NCBI GenBank assembly: GCA_038503075.1
Contig: JBCAML010000008.1
Span: 558,001 to 622,000 of the forward strand
DNA from: Gyromitra esculenta
Lineage: Eukaryota > Ascomycota > Pezizomycetes > Pezizales > Discinaceae
Reading direction: 5' to 3'
Length of the DNA stretch: 64,000 nt
Below, piece after piece: positions 61,427 through 64,000 of this stretch (position 1 is the first letter of the stretch; each line of letters starts with the position of its first letter). The position numbers and the translations under genes are program-made. Below the pieces are notes generated by a model. The model was not told the DNA's origin, made no database searches, and saw only the letters and a program-made list of their open reading frames with translations.

Positions 61427-61484
61427 CGCTGCTGCTTCTGCTTCTGCTTCTGCTGCTGCTGCTGCGCTGCTCCTACTGCTGCTG
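61427..61484. repeat. CTG/CTTCTG trinucleotide repeat
   Basis: Mixed GCT/TCT trinucleotide array, about 1.1 kb upstream of the ubiquitin-AN1 start, in noncoding DNA. It is preceded by an ATTT repeat at about 61399-61414. Confidence 0.7.
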
Positions 61485-62323
61485 TCGTGGTTCCAACCAG
61501 GGCCTGGAACATGGAAGTTTCGGGAATGCTCCAGAGAAGAGCTAAGGGCAGAAGAGCTATGGGTTGCTGTCTGGGGGGGGACTCGATACCTAGGCCTGTC
61601 TATTTGATTAACCACCAAATAAGCAAGTCTGAACTGTCGAGTATGCGGTTAGCTACTACCGACGCGAGAAGCCCGTTTACCGATTCCCGGGAGCTGTTTG
61701 GCCCGAATTCAGGCGGGGATAGGAGGTAATCGTATCGTATCGTACAGAAGGACATCGTACGGCCAACAGGCCAACACAGGTACCACCGTCCGCACCAGCC
61801 AGCAAGCTAGGAGCTAGGAAGCACAGAGCGATACCGCGGGCGGGGGTGGGTGGTGGCAGACGGTAGACTCTGACTGGGATTTTAGTTTGGTTGGCCTGCT
61901 GTGTGGTTGCTAGGGCGTGTTTGGTGGTGCGAGACTTGTTGTTCCCAGTCTGCTGGATGAATCAATCACGAATCCCCACCCAACAGAGCACGGAGAGTGA
62001 GAGGGAGACAGACAGACAGACAATAGCCTCGTTGCCTTCTGCTGCTTACGACACCACAAACCAGCGGTGTGCACCACCCACCACCCACTACTGTACCACA
62101 CTTGCCTGCCATGGCGGCCACAGCTCCACCTTACATTACAATGCCGACCCCAAGTGGTCCCCCCTCCCACCCGGACTAGCTGAGGTCTGGTCTACCACTT
62201 GCTCTATTATTCATGCAGGCTTGCAGCGCCACCACTACCACATGCTCAGCGGTGCAGCACAGTTCTGTTTCGTTCCTTCCAGCACATCCAACGCTTACTA
62301 CTGTCCCTGGCCGGGCTTGGCCG

Positions 62324-62337
62324 CTATATATATATAA
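62324..62337 (+). promoter_or_regulatory. TATA-box-like element of the ubiquitin-AN1 gene
   Basis: A run of alternating TA (CTATATATATATAATG) lies about 280 bp upstream of ATG 62614. It is followed by long CT-rich tracts, the usual fungal transcription-start region. A TATA box fits a stress-inducible ubiquitin gene. Inferred, not shown. Confidence 0.45.
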
Positions 62338-62613
62338 TGATCCTCCGCTTTCCCTCCGCGCTCTTCCTCCCCGCTCTCGTTCCTTCATATCGTCTGCTAT
62401 TCTATCTTTTCCATCGTCCTCCTCGTCTGTGGTTATCAACCTACTTCCATCTACCGCTATCTCCATACTCACAAAACTTCTTCTCCATCCATCTTCTGGC
62501 TCCAGACATCACTCCACAACAGCCAGTCCTCCACCTCTGAGTCAACTTGAAAAAGTCCATCTCACAACAACACAACAACACATCAACACATCAAAACTCG
62601 TCTATCCATCAAT

Positions 62614-63478
<865 letters not shown>

Positions 63479-64000
63479 ATTTCTCGATACCCTTTCGACT
63501 TTTTCCTTATTCTCTCTTCTTTCGATGTTGGCCCAGCTTCCTGGTCACTTCGAACTCACTGAGATTCAGTGTTTGTTTGTTTTTGGGACCTTAATTGCGA
63601 GCTAGACCTTTTAGGAAGATATCTGGCGCTCCAGGGGTTTCATACTTTTTGTAAATTTACGGACTTTTTGGATTATTTTTGCGATTATTTTTCTCGGTAC
63701 TGGGGATGGGTTGGGTTTCGTATTCTGTTTCATTCATGTCCTTCGAATTTAGCGACGTTCTTATTTCTATTTTTTTTGACATTTTTGCAATTGAGGAAAT
63801 AATAGAGTCTCGATAGCAATTGAACCAGTTCCTTCATCCCGTACAGTAGACCAGACAAATAAGACCACTTGGTTTCGCCTCGGCATCGCCAGGTTGAGAC
63901 CGATGCTATTTTGTACCATACTTAGCAGCTGGAAATCAGTGCAACTGTAACCTCACAGAGTGTGCTTTCTATACCCTATTGCGTATTCTTGATCTATGGC
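63479..64000. other. 3' flank of the ubiquitin-AN1 gene
   Basis: T-rich sequence expected to hold the 3' UTR and polyadenylation site. No second gene is visible before the window ends. Confidence 0.5.

Larger units (their letters stand above)
57591..62613. other. Intergenic, gene-poor, with coding relics and the ubiquitin-AN1 promoter
   Basis: About 5 kb without an intact gene. Codon-like stretches at about 57810-58043 ([20 protein letters not shown]) and 58430-58690 (IVELTYLKKPCREVFPVNEY) look like degraded exons in shifting frames. An imperfect inverted pair TACTCGAGCGG lies at 60103-60195. The last 1.3 kb is CT-rich, with a trinucleotide repeat and a TATA box serving the ubiquitin-AN1 gene. 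Confidence 0.45.

Overview
This window comes from a filamentous ascomycete (Pezizomycotina). Most genes carry short spliceosomal introns (about 45-190 nt, GT...AG, branch points such as CTAAC, CTGAC or ACTAAC). Reconstructed proteins match fungal families, including translin and the dynactin p25 subunit, which budding yeast lacks or has diverged in. The protein style suggests Leotiomycetes, but that is a guess from general similarity. No phage, CRISPR, bacterial operon or intact large transposon was seen.

Layout. 0-10 kb: 3' part of TIM9 (+), a two-domain 6-phosphogluconate-dehydrogenase-like oxidoreductase (+), mannose-6-phosphate isomerase (-) divergent from dynactin p25 (+), and an intronless F-box gene (+). 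10-20 kb: a 177-bp pogo-like MITE, then four minus-strand genes: a KE4/Yke4-type ZIP zinc transporter, translin, a PGC1-like phosphatidylglycerol phospholipase C, and class III alcohol dehydrogenase (SFA1). 20-31 kb: a long, intron-rich ABCC transporter (-) and the GPI-anchor gene GPI11/PIG-F (-). 31-46 kb: a gene-poor stretch with a frameshifted F-box/ankyrin gene, a small secreted protein, a GPI-anchored Ser/Thr-rich wall protein and a 120-nt foldback. 46-56 kb: ERV41 (+), gamma-tubulin (-) and a RasGEF (-). 56-64 kb: gene-poor DNA with a second foldback and coding relics, ending in a gene with two ubiquitin units fused to an AN1 zinc finger (+).

Most genes are single-copy housekeeping functions. 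Secretory and membrane roles recur: PMI supplies mannose for glycosylation and GPI cores, GPI11 builds GPI anchors, ERV41 sorts ER cargo, the mucin is a likely GPI-anchored client, ZIP/Yke4 handles ER or Golgi zinc, and PGC1 turns over phosphatidylglycerol. This does not look like a biosynthetic cluster.

The most notable points are the diubiquitin-AN1 fusion, a 4-nt microexon in GPI11 and a 7-nt microexon in the ZIP gene (each rebuilds a conserved motif), the MITE and two foldbacks, and a strong excess of the palindrome TACATGTA outside recognised genes. All gene models were built by hand from frame, splice signals and family motifs; no database search was run.
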